From Anoplopoma fimbria (Eukaryota; Chordata; Actinopteri; Perciformes; Anoplopomatidae), in the NCBI RefSeq assembly GCF_027596085.1, contig NC_072449.1, positions 29,171,200 to 29,235,199 of the forward strand: a DNA stretch of 64,000 nucleotides, in the 5' to 3' direction. The position numbers were made by a program, and so were the translations under genes. This document shows, in pieces, positions 1 through 12,893 of this stretch (positions are counted from its first letter, which is position 1; every line of letters starts with the position of its first letter). The notes below the pieces were generated by a model. The model was given only the letters and a program-made list of their open reading frames with translations, ran no database searches and had not been told where the DNA came from.

Positions 1-129
1 GTGTGCGTGAGTGTGTGCGCACTCCACTCACCCAAGAGTCTAGGAACAAATGATTTATTGTGTCATTGTGTATTTATGTGTTTGTTTGTGTGTGTGTGTG
101 ATCCAGACCCTACATCCTTACCTGTCCAG

Positions 130-3100
130 TTCTTTGACAGCCCTGCAGACCTCATTCCTCCTAAGCTCCCCCCTAAAAGCAGACACCTACCCAAACTCGC
201 ATCCAAGGTAAAGAGTGTCTGTACATTTACTCAAGTACTGTGTTAAAGTTCAAATTTCAAGGTACTTCATACCTTCACTTTACTACATCTCAGAGAGAAA
301 TATTGCACTTTTAGCTTCTCTACAAATATTTGACAGCTTTAATTACTTTACAAATTAAGATTTTTACATACAAAACATACTGAGAGTTTATAAAGTATGG
401 TGTTTTGCTATACATTAAAATCACCAACAGTTTAACAAGTACAGTTGAAACGATTAGTTGATTAATTATTTATTCGATTGACAGAAAATTAAGTATATAA
501 TCAGGTTCCAGCTTCTCAAATTTGCTGCTTTACCTTTTAATAACGGTAATGATGTTAATGTGTTAGTAATAATGTTGAAGTTTGGGCTCTGGGTTAATCA
601 CTCGATTAATGGAGAAAATAATCAGCAGGTTAATCCATCATGAAAATAATCAGTAGTTCATAGTCCAAAATGAGCTCTTTAATTGTCATATACATACAGG
701 TAGGTACATGAAATTCTACCTCTGCATTAAATGCCATCCTAAGCATTTAGGAGTCGTGTGCTGCTGTAAAGCGTCCAGAGAGCAACTGAGGGTTAAATGT
801 CTCACTCAAGATCACAGCTGGAGAAGCTGGGGATCAAAAACTGTCTTTCCATTTTTCACACCTCCTCTCCTTCACACTCATCGTATACTTTTCCTTTTTG
901 CTCTCAGAGTCCTGCTGAGTGTGTCAGCCCCGTCATGAACAAACCTCCTGTGAGTTTCTACTGTTTCTTTCCCAGAAGTTTTCCTCCAATTGAAACATTT
1001 AAACCCAGCAGGCTAAATACTTATTATAGCCAGTCAGATTATGATGTTTGGAAAAAAATTCAAGTAACCCCAGCAGACAAGGCTTTTAACAATAAACCCT
1101 AAATATTAGTCTGTATTATGATTCAGAATTATGCTTTTATTACCTTTTTAAATACATTTCATACAATAATGATTGGATTACTACCTTTCACCTTATGATG
1201 CATCTCATATCCCATACTACATACATGCATCATAATTAACCATATTATACTATGTTATGTTAATATTCACTTCAATATATATGTTAAATTCTATATTATA
1301 TTGATATTGTATCTATATTCTACTATATTATACTAACAAACACTAAAAATCACTACTTAATCATATCATAATCTGTTGTTCAGTTTACAGTCATAGTAGC
1401 TGCTATTATTAACACTGCTGTCACTTTACCTTGTTATTTTTGTCATTAATTGTTTTTGTATAGTTTATATTACTTAAAATATTCCTATTTAAGGTGTATC
1501 TACCTCTTATTATTTATTTATTCATGTTTTATGTTGTCCAAAAAAATAAATTAACACAGAATCACAGGTTTTCAGTATATGCGTGTTGTGAATAAATGAC
1601 ATATCTTAATGTCTTTCCTTTGTAGGTATTTGGTCTTAAAACATATAATAATCTGATTGACCTTCACCATTAAAAGAGTATTCATACTGTATGTGTTTAT
1701 TTGTTCCAGGTCTACTTTAAAAAGATCTTCCACGGCTGCCCTCTCAAAATAAACTGCTCGACGACGTGGGAAAACCAAGCCACCAAAGGTTGTATCATCC
1801 ACCCAATAGAGCTCACAGTGGATCCTCAGCTCCCTCTCATCTAACCAGACTTCTGTTCTATCTGTCTGACCGGCCTGCATTTCCTCTTTCTCTCCCCCTC
1901 AGAGCAGCACCTGATCCTGGGGGCAGAGGAAGGGATCTACACCCTGACCCTGAGCAGCTCCGAGGCCATTATTGAGCTGGTAGGACTTTAATCTAATAAA
2001 TACACAGAGCTACATCAGTGTTTTACAATCTGTTGGCTGTGAACAACAGGTGGGCTGTGAGAAGACTGAGGTCAGCCCCAAAATTACTCTGGCAAAAGGG
2101 GGGTCTGGTTTCATTTCTGGTAATGTTATGTGGCCAAGCTTTTGTTCCTTTTTGCTACTCAAGTACTGCACTTGACTACACATTTGAAGTACTTGTTTTT
2201 TACTTGAGTAGTTCCATGCTACTTTAAACTTCTACTCAACTACATCTCAAAGATAAATGTTCTTGTTACTCCATGTATCTTTCAGCTTTAGTTACATTTC
2301 AGATTAGAGTTTTTCAGCCCCACCGTCCAGTGAAAACCACATATCTTCAGATGGGCTGGCGTGAAAGTTTGTGATAAACTAAAGAATGAAGTGTTCCTTT
2401 ATGGGTTGATAAAATCCTCCTACTTCTTCAGCTAAAGAAACTCTCTAAAAAGCATCTTGGATCAGCTGGAAAATGCATCATCACAAAGCTGAAAACAGGC
2501 TGTTTTCTTTTTTAGAGATACGTGGTTCTCACAGGACAACGACACTACAAACATATGATGATCTTATAGAATATGATGCATTGATGTAGATTAAACCAGC
2601 AAACACTTTATGAAGAAGTTAAAAATAACTTCAGCAGTGAAATGCAACATACACATTACTTTGCAACAAATCAATCTTTGAAAATCAATCAGAGTGCTTT
2701 GTAAAGAGACACTGGAAGCAGTGACTGAATGGACGTGTTCTCTCTGTCTTTCAGCTGTATCCGGGGAAGTGTACTTGGATCTACACCATTAATAACGTCC
2801 TCATGTCTGTATCAGGTAAATTAAATAAGACTTGGATCCTCGTTTAGTTGTGTGGCGTCCTTTTCTCTGTAAGCTTCCTATTGCCAACAAAGCAACGGAC
2901 ATGTTTTAATAATAAACCACTGAAAGGATTTATTTCTGCTGTAACTCTTAAAGCCATTGCTAACTGACTTAACTACAGTAGCGTACTTAAAAAAAAGAAT
3001 AACTTTAATTATTCCTTTGGGGATAGCTCTTTTTTTCTTTGTATAGGCTGTACGACTTTAAATAATCTACTTACAGATTGTAGTTGTAAACATCAGAGTT

Positions 3101-6100
3101 TTCAGAGCACATAGAGGAAAATGGTAAAACTCTGAATGAAAATATAAATATTATTTTATTTATTATATTAATATTTATTATTATTATTCCATCCTAGATT
3201 CAGGCATGCAAAAACAGGGTGGTGCAGTGGTTAGAATGTTTTCTACACATCAACTGGCACTTAATGTCAAATCAAGTGGTTGAGACTCTAAACTCATCAA
3301 ATAAGCTTACAAACTGTGTCTTTGCTGTGTGTTTGCAGGTAAATCCTCACAGCTCCACTCCCATTCCCTGAAGGAGTTGTACGAACAGGCTCGGAGGGAC
3401 CAGAGGACGGGTTCCTTGGCGGCTCACAGACTGTTACCAAGGTAACACTGGTATCTCTCTCTTGTTTGATTAGAAATAAAGAATCCCAACAACTTTTTTT
3501 CCTGCCAGTTATAAACTATATCATAAGTATATAATCTGTCTTCAGGAAATTTGCAGTGACGTGTAAAATACCAGACACCAAAGGATGCAAGACCTGCTCA
3601 GTTGGTGAGACAAAATGCTGAATTTTGGCAACAACAAAAATCATGTTTGATTGTTTACATGTCTGTGCAGAGACTGTTTTTTTTATCTATTATTTTTATA
3701 TTTGGGCATAAGGTAATTTTTTTCACTGCAGATCCCCGTTAAATGATTATTAGCCCTTTTTTAAAACCAAATTAGCTGCACGTTAGTTTCAGGATTCAAA
3801 CTACTGTGTTTACTCACATAAAGGCTGGTAGTTTAGTCAATGTACAAGATGCCGGGGGCTTTCAATAACTCCCATTTAAAACCTTTTGGGTCAGTGTTAG
3901 ACAGTCAGAGCAACTGACAACGTATAAAGAGCAGGAGATCCCGTGTAGGTAAGAGGTTGGGGTGGATGAATGGGTCAAACACAGACTTTTACCCAGAAGA
4001 CCGCTATTCGTGTCCCATTTGAAATCAACATTGACTTATTTTACCTTAACCAATGCCGCTTATACAGGTAACATAACAAGCATACTTATTATACGTAACA
4101 AATGTCGCATTCTTATTTGAAACCAAACTACAATCTTTTCCAATGTCTAACCTGATCTGAGTAGTGTAGTTGTGTAAGTAAGCCTAAAAACTAAGTAAAC
4201 TCACGTTGGAAGTTTATTTTGATCACTATGCATGTAACGAGCGGAAACATGATAAGATAAGATAAGATAATCCTTTATTAGTCCCGCAGCGGGGAAATTT
4301 GCATGACACACCCTCCCTGACATGTCCAAAACTGATGCTAAAGGGTTGTAAGGCAGAATGAGTTGAATTAAAAGCTGATACTAAATAGAGAAAAATATCA
4401 GGGTGAATAAGCTTCTGTTGCCTGTCATATAATGTGCATGACACTTAAGCATAATATACATTTCAATCGCTTTAATTTAATAAATTCATCAATAATATCA
4501 TGTTATTTTAAACACTCTTTTCTTCACTCATCTAAAGTGTTATTGTCCTATTTTATTAACTGTGGATGTGCATATGTAAATGCCCCACTCAAACTATATT
4601 TTGTAGTAACGTCCCAGCACCACCAGATGACAGTAGCTACATCTGAAATACTGAACAAGTCACTGAATTTCCCACTACACGCTGCTGAAAATGTTTCACA
4701 ATAAAACCTGTGTCAGGAAAGAATTCTCTCCACTAATATGCTACAGGGATTTTAATTTGACACATGTACAGGAAGTTTTGAGTTGATACTAGCAGCATAA
4801 TTAAGAAATGATGAGGAAAACAGGAACAGATCATAAAAGAAGTAGGCTTCATACTAATTTATGACCAAATATACATCAAACAGAGTGAGTTTGAAATAAA
4901 GTCCTGGCTCTAATATAAACCTGCTTCAAAATAAAGGCCTGATACCTGCTGCAGTTGAGGTAAATAATTGAGAATTTGAGAACTATAACAAATGAGGCAG
5001 ATTCCCGTACAGCAGATTGTGTTGATTGGTTTCAGAGAGAGAGTCAACTAACACCTGTTTCCTGCAGCAGATAACACGCAGCGAGGCTGTGTGTTCCTGT
5101 GCTGTGGCCTGGAGTCCAGCGTAGTGCTGCTGCAGTGGTATGAGCCCATGCACAAGTTCATGCTCATTAAGGTATGTGGGTTAAACCTTGGATTATTAAA
5201 GAATGTGTTCTGTGCTCTGTAACATTTCAGGAAGGTAGAAGTGAAGCCGCTCATGTAGGTTAATCAGTGGCATCAGAGTTATCTTTGTAAAGTCCAAGAA
5301 ACGACAAAACAGGAGCTGTTCAATGTTAGCATGGTGCATTTCAGTGTATCAGTGTCATTGTATTCAGTATCTCAGTGGTGGAATGTAACTAAGTACATTT
5401 ACTCAAGTACTGTACTTAAGAACAATTCTGAGGCTCTTGTACTTCAGTATTTCTATTTCATGCAACTTTATACTTCTACTAGTTACATCTCAGAAGGAAA
5501 TAGTGCTAGATAGAGATAGGACCAACTCTTTGCACTCAAGTCCCAGGTCAAGTCCCAGGTCAAGTCCCAGGTCAAGTCCCAGGTCCTAAACATTGAATTT
5601 AGAATTTGCCGCCCTCAAATCTTTTCCACCCACACGTTTTGCATACTGCGTTTAGTTTTTTGTTGACCACTGCATCGTTTTTGTACGCAAACGAAATTAT
5701 CTTTAGTGCCATTTTTTCCAACTGGCGCTCAGGAACGTAACATTAACTCTTCATGGTTCTCTCCTGCAACTTGATTGGATTAGTTAAGACAAAGTATATC
5801 TGGGGAATTAAGTGTTGACTTGCTGGGAATGATTCGCGATAAAGTTAGTTGATTCATGAAATGGATGGTGTCTCATTTTTAAAATAACAACTTTGGTCGT
5901 GGGGGGTGAGGTATCAAGTATTTTCAAGTCAAAAGTCTCAAGTCCAAGTGAAGTTCTTTTTTGATGTTGTCAAGATGTGTCTGAAGTCATCAAAGTGGCT
6001 TGAGTCCACGACTCTGAAATATTGTACTTTTTGATCCACTACTTTTACTTTTTGTAAGTAAGGAAGTACATTTTGACTTACACTTTTTTAGTTTATTTGC

Positions 6101-7636
6101 AGTGGAGTGTTTTTATAATATGGTAGTGCTACTTCTTCCATCACACTGATCTCACTACCAATTTTTATACAAGCGGATCACAAAGGTCCAGCCATTAAGA
6201 TTCATTCATAATAGTTCCTTCATGTTCCGACACTGAACTGCTGAAGTCTAGTGCTGTGTAATAGAGAGGGCAAAACGTTTGAAAGTTTAAAAATGTGAGG
6301 GAAGTTTCTAAGATGTGTTTATTTGACATCAGTGTCAATATTGGTGGCAACAAAGCATCAAACTTCTAATAAAGGTCCATGAAATTTAGAAGCCCGTCTT
6401 TATTTGGTTGTGTTTTTCTGAATTTACTGCGCGTTGAGCTCTCAGGGCCACTGTACAATCACAATCTCAGCCTTCTCGCTTCCTGTACATTTTTAAATGT
6501 ATTGAAGTAAAACCTGTGAATTCATTATGAAAAATACAATATTGATATGTGCAAGTAGATGCATTGTGTGATGCCCTGAGCTTATCTTTGTCTCTCAGCT
6601 TTTTCTATTTTTATTGGGCTGTTAACACTGCTAATAAAACTTCTGCTGGCAGGGAAATAAAGCATTTTATGGTCACTATTAAATGTAAGAGTTACCTGTA
6701 GACCTTTGACCATAAAATGGTTATGGTTTTGAGAACAGACCCTCAGTTATGCACCAAGCTGTGGTTTCAAGACTGCAGGTTTAAGAGCCCTTGAACGAAA
6801 CACTTAACCTGTCTGCTTTGCTTGAGATGTAAAACCACAATAAGATATTCAAAAGGAATTTAAACCGTTGACTTTCCTCTCTCATTCTCGCAGAATTTTG
6901 ACTTCCCCCTGCCCAACCCTCTGCGGGTGTTCGAGATGGTGACGGTGCCCCAGCAGGAGTACCCGCTGGTGTGCATCGGCGTCTCTCTGGGATCCAGCCC
7001 CAACATGCCCATCAATGTAGAATACATCAACCTCAACTCCAACACATCCTGGTTCACCAACTCTGGCCTGGGTAGGTTGATACTGCATTATTACATCCAT
7101 TATAAAGACTTAGAATAGAAACCAATGTCCTGCATTTAATGAATCCTTTAAATGTTTCTCTCAGTGAGCCTCAGTGTGTTGGCTGGAAGGCTTTTATTCC
7201 AATAACTGTTTCTACTTTAACTACGTTTTTAAGTGGCAGAAATTATTTCATTTGTTGAGTTAAACATCAGTTGTCAAAATTAAAGTTTTTTCAACACAGT
7301 TTGCGAAGAAGAAAGTGGCCGATATGTGTATATATATTCTTTTATTTACCGTATTAGTATTACTTTTGCCATCATATTATTCAAGACAGTCTGACACAGC
7401 ACCATGATCTGAATTCTCTGCAAACTTTCTTCCTGTTACGTTGATGCTTTTTGCTGTTGTTGTTGTTGGTGATGTGTCTGTGCTCGTTCTTTATTCTATA
7501 TTTTGGATCCCCGTTAGCTTCCACAAAGCAGTCGCTAGTCTTTTTAAAGTCTGCACAATAACAGCCGAATGTCAGGATGAAAAAATTTGTGAAATGGTCA
7601 CAAATACACAACAATAATAATATTAATAATAATATT

Positions 7637-7716
<80 letters not shown>

Positions 7717-8092
7717 CTTACAGAGAGACCATGCCCTGATGTAGTTCAAGTAAACCAGTTAAGCAGTAGCTCACTGCTCGTCCTCATAGAAAGTAAGTAA
7801 TTCCTTTAAAGTCTGTCATTAATATAAAAGTACTTACAATACAGAATATTTTTTCAGACACATAACAACACAAATATCTGTATATCAGTATTATTTTATC
7901 TACAAATATTTTATTTCTGCAGCAGCTTCTTTTAACTTTACCTATAAATATTTTACTTACTGTTTAATTACCTGTCCTAGACAGGTAGTATTACTTTTAT
8001 ATCATGTATATACATTTATTGGGATTCTGTTTACATTCAATTAATTCACTTTGCAATAACTGTACACCTATCACCACAAATGTATATTATTT

Positions 8093-8134
<42 letters not shown>

Positions 8135-9908
8135 TATTCAGCTCTGTCCATAATCGTGATGACAGTGTGTAAACTCTGCATTATGTTCTGTGTAGTTCTA
8201 CTGCTACTGTCTGTGCTATTCCAACACAAAGCCTCTCTCCTCTACAGAGTCGGTGCATATAGTCGGTCTGAAGGGGGAGCTGAAGAGCAACAGGCCTCTA
8301 CATCAGGACACCACCTTCTCTCATGCTATCGAGTCTATAGGTGAGAACATCCTGTGACCTAACTGGTACTGAAGTACAAATTCAAGGTACTTTCAGTATT
8401 TCCATTTTATGCTACTTCTTACTTCTACTCCTCTACCTCTCAGAGGTAAATATTGTACTTTCTACTCCACTACATTTGTCTGACAGCTTTAGTTACTTTT
8501 CATCCTCTTTCTGTCCAGTGAAAACCACATATCGCCAGATGTGTTTATGTTGAATGTTTGTCATAAACTGTAGGATGAAGTGTCCCTTTATGTGTTGGGA
8601 ACTAAAAAAGCAGTAAAATGCAACATACACATTAATGCAGCAGTAATATTAATCCAGAAACATCATATGTTATAGTAAAACACTGACAGGGAACTTTTTA
8701 CAGGCAGTACTTTTTGTACATTTTACTGGAACATACTTTCACTGAAGTAAGGTTTTTGATGCAGGGCTTGTACTTAATGGAGTATTTTCACAGTGTGGTA
8801 TTAGTACTTTTAAGGAAAGGATCTTAATGCTTCTTCCACCACTGCTGACTGCTGTTGGTTAGTGTTGTAGGTGGTTGAAGCTCAGCATTGTCTCTGTGTG
8901 TCTGTCCAGTGTACTTTGAGGACACGCTGCTGGCAGTGTGGCGTCACGGCTGGCAGAGGAGAGGACAAGGTTTCACTGAGGTGCTGGAGGAAACCACCGA
9001 CCTCAGGAAGATCTACAGACTGGTGCAGTCCGACAGGTACGGCATGTCTTCACTCCCTGCTGTGGAGTTCATGTGCGGTTGCTGCAATGATTTTAAGTTT
9101 GTTTTATTTGTCTATTCAGCTTCTGTTTATCCCAAACAATTAGGGAATGTAAATCTCTTCAATCCGTCTGATTTTATTTTCCCAAAACTATCCAACAAGA
9201 ATGTTTTGTGTAATGTTTATCATGTTCACAATTGCATTTTAACATGTTAGCATGGTAACATTTCCTAATAACAAAGTTAAAAAGTAACTAAATACATTTA
9301 CGCAAGTACTGTGCTGAAGAACAATTTTGAAGTACTTTTACTTCCATTTTATGCTACTTTAAACTTTAAACTCCCAGATTATCCTGTTTACTCCGATACA
9401 ATAATTTTAGTTACTTTGCAGATGTATTATTAAAAGATAATATAAATGAACTAATACATTTGTTATGTAATATTATATATTAAACTACCCAGTAGTAAAT
9501 TCGGTCACAAACCAAAGTATGTAAAAAAGAATTTACTTTGTAATGGATCACCAAAGTCAGAACGAATCATCCTCTGAGAACCATGAATATTTGCACAAAA
9601 TATCATGGACTTCAATCAAATAGTCGTTGATATTTCCATCTGGACCAAAACGATATCTGAATATTATAATATATTCCATATTTGCATCATGGACATATGG
9701 GACCCTATACATTCATGACATACATTGAGATTTCCATTGAGACTATATGGGTTTAAACTCCACTGTATCCGTGCTTGACCTCCTCTGACCTTGCTGACCT
9801 TTTCTTTGCAGGATGGTGGTCCTGGAGACGCGTCAGACTGAGGACCATACGGGGCTGTCCAACCTCTACGTCCTGGAAATTGCTGAGAACTACGTCATGC
9901 TGCCCTGA
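130..9908 (+). CDS. map4k1: MAP4K-family kinase, C-terminal half with CNH domain (probable map4k1/HPK1), 5' partial
   Basis: Thirteen coding exons: 130-207, 908-949, 1710-1788, 1903-1979, 2755-2815, 3339-3441, 3546-3604, 5068-5171, 6894-7071, 7724-7792, 8248-8340, 8910-9036, 9812-9908 (stop TGA). All have GT-AG borders and matching phases; together 1167 nt, 388 residues. The first exon carries a proline-rich linker (PPKLPPKSR), the kind of SH3 ligand found between the kinase and CNH domains of GCK-type MAP4Ks. The rest is a citron-homology (CNH) propeller: [56 protein letters not shown] and the terminal SNLYVL. INNVLMS..GK, DTKGC and VVLLQWY fit MAP4K1 as I remember it; MAP4K2 is the main alternative. 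MAP4Ks are cytoplasmic Ser/Thr kinases upstream of JNK, and HPK1 restrains lymphocyte receptor signalling. The kinase domain and start codon lie left of the window. The protein runs about ten residues past the usual end. Confidence 0.8.
220..420. repeat. Dispersed 'tactcaagtactgt' teleost repeat, copy 1
   Basis: In an intron of the map4k1 gene. Contains tactcaagtactgtg, aaggtacttcat, tttactacatctcagag and aaatattgcacttttag in the same order as copies near 2.2, 5.4, 8.4, 9.3 and 26.4 kb. The family looks like a short non-autonomous DNA transposon (hAT-like by resemblance, not proven). No coding capacity. Confidence 0.6.
2150..2345. repeat. Dispersed 'tactcaagtactgt' teleost repeat, copy 2
   Basis: Intronic. 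Shows gctactcaagtactgcact, tgctactttaaacttctact, aactacatctcaaag and then cagctttagttac, colinear with the other copies. Starts directly after degraded sequence at 2.1 kb and ends near tttcagccccaccg. Confidence 0.6.
4249..4310. repeat. GATAA tail and retroelement end fragment
   Basis: Several GATAA units followed by tcctttattagtcccgcag and cggggaaattt. This end sequence is common at the 3' termini of fish non-LTR retroelements, here in the intron between exons 7 and 8 of the map4k1 gene. Family assignment is uncertain. Confidence 0.45.
5371..5515. repeat. Dispersed 'tactcaagtactgt' teleost repeat, copy 3
   Basis: Best-preserved copy: begins cagtggtggaatgtaact, then aagtacatttactcaagtac, ttgtacttcagtatttc, acttctactagttacatctc. 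The cagtggtggaa start is the likely element terminus; the same start occurs at 46970. Confidence 0.7.
5537..5584. repeat. 12-bp tandem repeat, four copies
   Basis: Four perfect head-to-tail copies of AAGTCCCAGGTC. It sits inside a larger dispersed element whose other end, rich in caagtc motifs, is at about 5920-6015. Confidence 0.9.
5920..6015. repeat. 'aagtc' dispersed repeat, copy A
   Basis: ttttcaagtcaaaagtctc, aagtccaagt, gaagtcatcaaagtgg and gagtccacgactctg occur in the same order in a second copy at 43198-43275 in a hif3a intron, so this is a dispersed repeat rather than local slippage. Confidence 0.6.
7639..7715. repeat. (TG)n microsatellite abutting a 3' splice site
   Basis: About 38 TG units ending eight bases before the first base of the 69-nt exon at 7724. 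The uninterrupted TG run forms the whole upstream part of the acceptor (TG run, then ttcttacag). Confidence 0.97.
8096..8127. repeat. (AT)n microsatellite
   Basis: About 16 AT units in the intron before the exon at 8248; preceded by AT-rich sequence. Confidence 0.95.
8362..8540. repeat. Dispersed 'tactcaagtactgt' teleost repeat, copy 4
   Basis: ggtactgaagtacaaattca, atttccattttatgctact, acttctactcctctac, ctctcagaggtaaatattgt and tgacagctttagttac follow the family order. Lies directly downstream of the exon at 8248-8340. Confidence 0.65.
9270..9425. repeat. Dispersed 'tactcaagtactgt' teleost repeat, copy 5
   Basis: aactaaatacatttacgcaa, gtactgtgctgaagaacaat, ttttacttccattttatgct; colinear with copy 3. 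In the last intron of the map4k1 gene. Confidence 0.6.
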
Positions 9909-10375
9909 CTCTCCCGTCTGCTGGCGTGGGGCATCACGGAGAAACGCCCACTCGTATATGAACACCTCCACAGGACATTCATCCGTCATCATTACCTCTG
10001 ACAGGCGTGGATGCCACAGTGTTTTATTTTCTTATGCGAGGAGCGGTGATATGACGGAGGGTTAAATGATGGCAGGATGTTGCCAAATTGGAACTGACCA
10101 AAAAGGAAAGTTGTGTTGAAGCCTCCAATCTGAAGGGAGTCTGCTCTTATTTATGCTGATTTCAACCTGTGTGATCAAAAATAACCTCCAGAATCCAGAC
10201 AGCTGAGACAACCCTTAAATGAACAGTGAAGGAAGGTCCTCCTCTAACACTAAAGAGGAGTATCTACTTTCTCCTGCAGGGACTGAAATATTTCCGATAA
10301 CGCCTGGATGGACTCTTGCTGTGTAGTTTGTATGCCAGTGTTCAAGACACACACTTCTCACTGCTGTTGAATTGC

Positions 10376-10381
10376 AATAAA
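10376..10381 (+). terminator. Polyadenylation signal AATAAA for map4k1
   Basis: Canonical AATAAA 468 bases after the stop codon at 9906-9908, followed by an a/t then g/t-rich stretch. The sequence 9909-10400 is therefore the probable 3' UTR. Confidence 0.7.
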
Positions 10382-10599
10382 GTTAATGAACACAAGATGA
10401 GGTGACCTGTACTGATCTTGGGGCGTAAATGGATAATAAAGGGTGAAAGTTATACCTGGTGTAGTTACATCGTCCCCGTTGTGTTCGTCTCTGGCCTAGT
10501 GACCAGTTAGGGGCTGAAGTGAAAAGTCAAATAACCTACTTTGATGGTTATTTAACAATCTTTGGTACGTATAATTTACATTTTGGGGGGTTTGTCGAC

Positions 10600-10945
10600 T
10601 TGCAGGCATGTACACCACCGTTGCAAAGTTCGTAATTAGCTGTTATTATTTATATTTTTCTTCGTTCCTTCAACACAACTATTTTAACAGTATAATTAGA
10701 CACCAAATGTTTTTTCACATTTGAAATACTTTTTATGAGTGAAAAGACTTCCATTTAGTGGATGCCCCCACATTGTTACATGAGGGGAGATTACTGTTGG
10801 AACTTTCGTGTTAAATTTGTTTTCAGTGACCCTCCATCATTATTGAACCACAACGGTGCAGCTGGCTCTAAATATTGAGTCAATCCGTTTTTCTTTGGGC
10901 CCTCTGCAGTCTACTCCACTGACTCCGTACGTGCTCGTAGAACTG
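10600..10945 (-). repeat. Dispersed 0.4-kb repeat family B, copy 1 (inverted)
   Basis: The reverse complement matches 63860-64000 and 15680-15890: gttgtggttcaataatgatg, gagggtcactgaaaacaaat, and the gtgcagctgg/ctctaaatattgag segment. Three copies in one window show a dispersed mobile element; no coding frame seen. Confidence 0.7.
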
Positions 10946-11079
10946 CAGTTACATCCAGGTAACTACTACTATTTCAACTTTGCCACGATGCATTTTCCAG
11001 CTGACCCTTGGCTTTTAAAATGACTTATTTAGCTTAAGAAGTCAGGAGCATTTTTTCTCAACACATAAAGGATGCATAC

Positions 11080-11510
11080 GAATTCACTACTTGCTGGAGC
11101 CCCGGCGTCGGCCATCAGACCTCTGGAGCTCGTCCAGAAAGCTGCAGCTCGTCTGGTGTTCAATGACCCAAGTTCTCCCACACAACTTCCCTTCTCCGTT
11201 CTCTACACTGGCTCCCTGTAGGAGCATCCAGTTACAGACTCTGGTGCCTACAGGGCAGTGAAAGGAACAGCTCCTTCCTATCTCCAGGCCATGAAGCCCT
11301 ACACCCCCCCACCACTCCTCTCTGCTGCCTCGGGGCGACTGGTTGCCCCGTCGCTCAGAGGTCCCTGCGGCCGATCCACCCGGTCACAGCTTCTTTCTGT
11401 CCTGACCCCTCAATGGAGGAATGAACTCCCCACTGACCTCAGGACAGCAGAGTCACTGCCCATCTTTAACCTCACCTCTTCAAGAAGTACTACCTGAGCC
11501 TTCCTCGTAG
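11080..11510 (+). pseudogene. L2-type LINE reverse-transcriptase 3' fragment
   Basis: Conceptual translation gives the C-terminal end of a fish L2-like ORF2, broken by an internal stop and frame changes: LVQKAAARLVFNDP, then GTAPSYLQAMKPYTPP, LVAPSLRGP, then LTPQWRNELPTDLRTAES and IFNLTS. These are the conserved tail motifs of that protein. No start, no endonuclease and no full RT domain, so it is a 5'-truncated dead copy. The 28-bp minisatellite and the LINE-type tail at 13135-13255 appear to be its 3' UTR. Confidence 0.75.
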
Positions 11511-12328
11511 CACTTATTGTATTCGTATTTGTTTACTGCACTTATCCTATTTGTAGTGGTTTGTAGCACTTGTTATATTCGTATTAGTTTATTGCACTTA
11601 TTGCATTCGTATTAGTTTATTGCACTTATTGCATTCATATTAGTTTATTGCACTTATTGCATTCGTATTAGTTTATTGCACTTATTGCATTCATATTAGT
11701 TTATTGCACTTATTGCATTCGTATTAGTTTATTGCACTTATTGCATTCATATTAGTTTATTGCATTTATTGCGTATTAGTTTATTGCATTTATTGCATTC
11801 ACTTATATTAGTTTATTGCACTTATTGCATTCATATTAGTTTATTGCATTTATTGCATTCGTATTAGTTTATTGCATTTATTGCATTCGTATTAGTTTAT
11901 TGCATTTATTGCATTCGTATTAGTTTATTGCACTTATTGCATTCATATTAGTTTATTGCATTTATTGCATTCGTATTAGTTTATTGCACTTATTGCATTC
12001 ATATTAGTTTATTGCATTTATTGCATTCGTATTAGTTTATTGCATTTATTGCATTCATATTAGTTTATTGCACTTATTGCATTCATATTAGTTTGTTGCA
12101 CTTATTGCATTTAGTTTATTAGTTTATTGCACTTATTGCATTCATATTAGTTTATTGCACTTATTGCATTCATATTAGTTTATTGCACTTATTGCATTTA
12201 TTGTTTATTGCACTTTCCATTTGTAGTGGTTTTTGCAGTTTATTGCATTAGTTTATTGCATTGCATTCGTATTAGTTTATTGCATTTATTGCATTCATAT
12301 TAGTTTATTGCACTTATTATATTCGTAT
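11510..12328 (+). repeat. 28-bp minisatellite in LINE 3' UTR
   Basis: About 800 bp of near-perfect direct repeats. The 28-base unit contains ATTAGTTTATTGCA followed by CTTATTGCATTC, with alternating variants (CGT/CAT and CACTT/CATTT). A few units are shortened. There are no unique spacers between units. Confidence 0.95.
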
Positions 12329-12890
12329 TATACCACGGTCTGCGGGAATACTCGATTCTGATTGGCTGCAGGGTGTGCATTAACTCCTGATATACGGACA
12401 CCTGGACAAGTAGTTCCGTCAAATTGTCTGTTTACCGTTCTCAATTAATGCGCGCTGGCGTATCGTCTCTAAAATTAGTAACCATAACAACGGGACCGCA
12501 GTCAAAGCCGTTTACAATTTATTGCAACACCGCAACAAAGTAACAATGAGTGATTTCAACATTTCTTTTAATTTATTTGGAGAATATGACAACTTCGATG
12601 ACTGGGATGCAGCATGAAAAAAAAAAAAAAAAAAAAGCGGACTATAATACCTCCCGTTCTAAAGTCGTAGCTATGGTTCGTCCTAATTACTGGAGGAGTG
12701 AACAACGTTTCCGTTGCATGAGAACCCAACGGGCGTGTAATGGTGGTTCCGGGTATTAGTCAGACTCTCAGGCGTAACCAGGGAAACAAAGTTATGCTTT
12801 GTGGAAAACTTTATATTTGAATTGTAAAACGCATGAAAATATAAATTAATGCTCTTAATTTGGTCACCGTTGGTAAGTGACCGTGGTATA
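12329..12890. mobile_element. Non-autonomous DNA transposon with 12-bp inverted ends
   Basis: Starts TATACCACGGTC (12329-12340) and ends with its exact reverse complement GACCGTGGTATA (12879-12890). The inside (attctgattggctgcag near the left end, an A18 run near 12617) has no transposase frame. It interrupts the 3' region of the L2-type LINE. Class not determined. The adjacent 45-bp hairpin may belong to the same element. Confidence 0.75.
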
Positions 12891-12893
12891 AGC

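Noticed and set aside
11510..12328. CRISPR-like array of 28-bp repeats
   Set aside because: Repeats are contiguous with no spacers, in a vertebrate genome and within a LINE 3' region.
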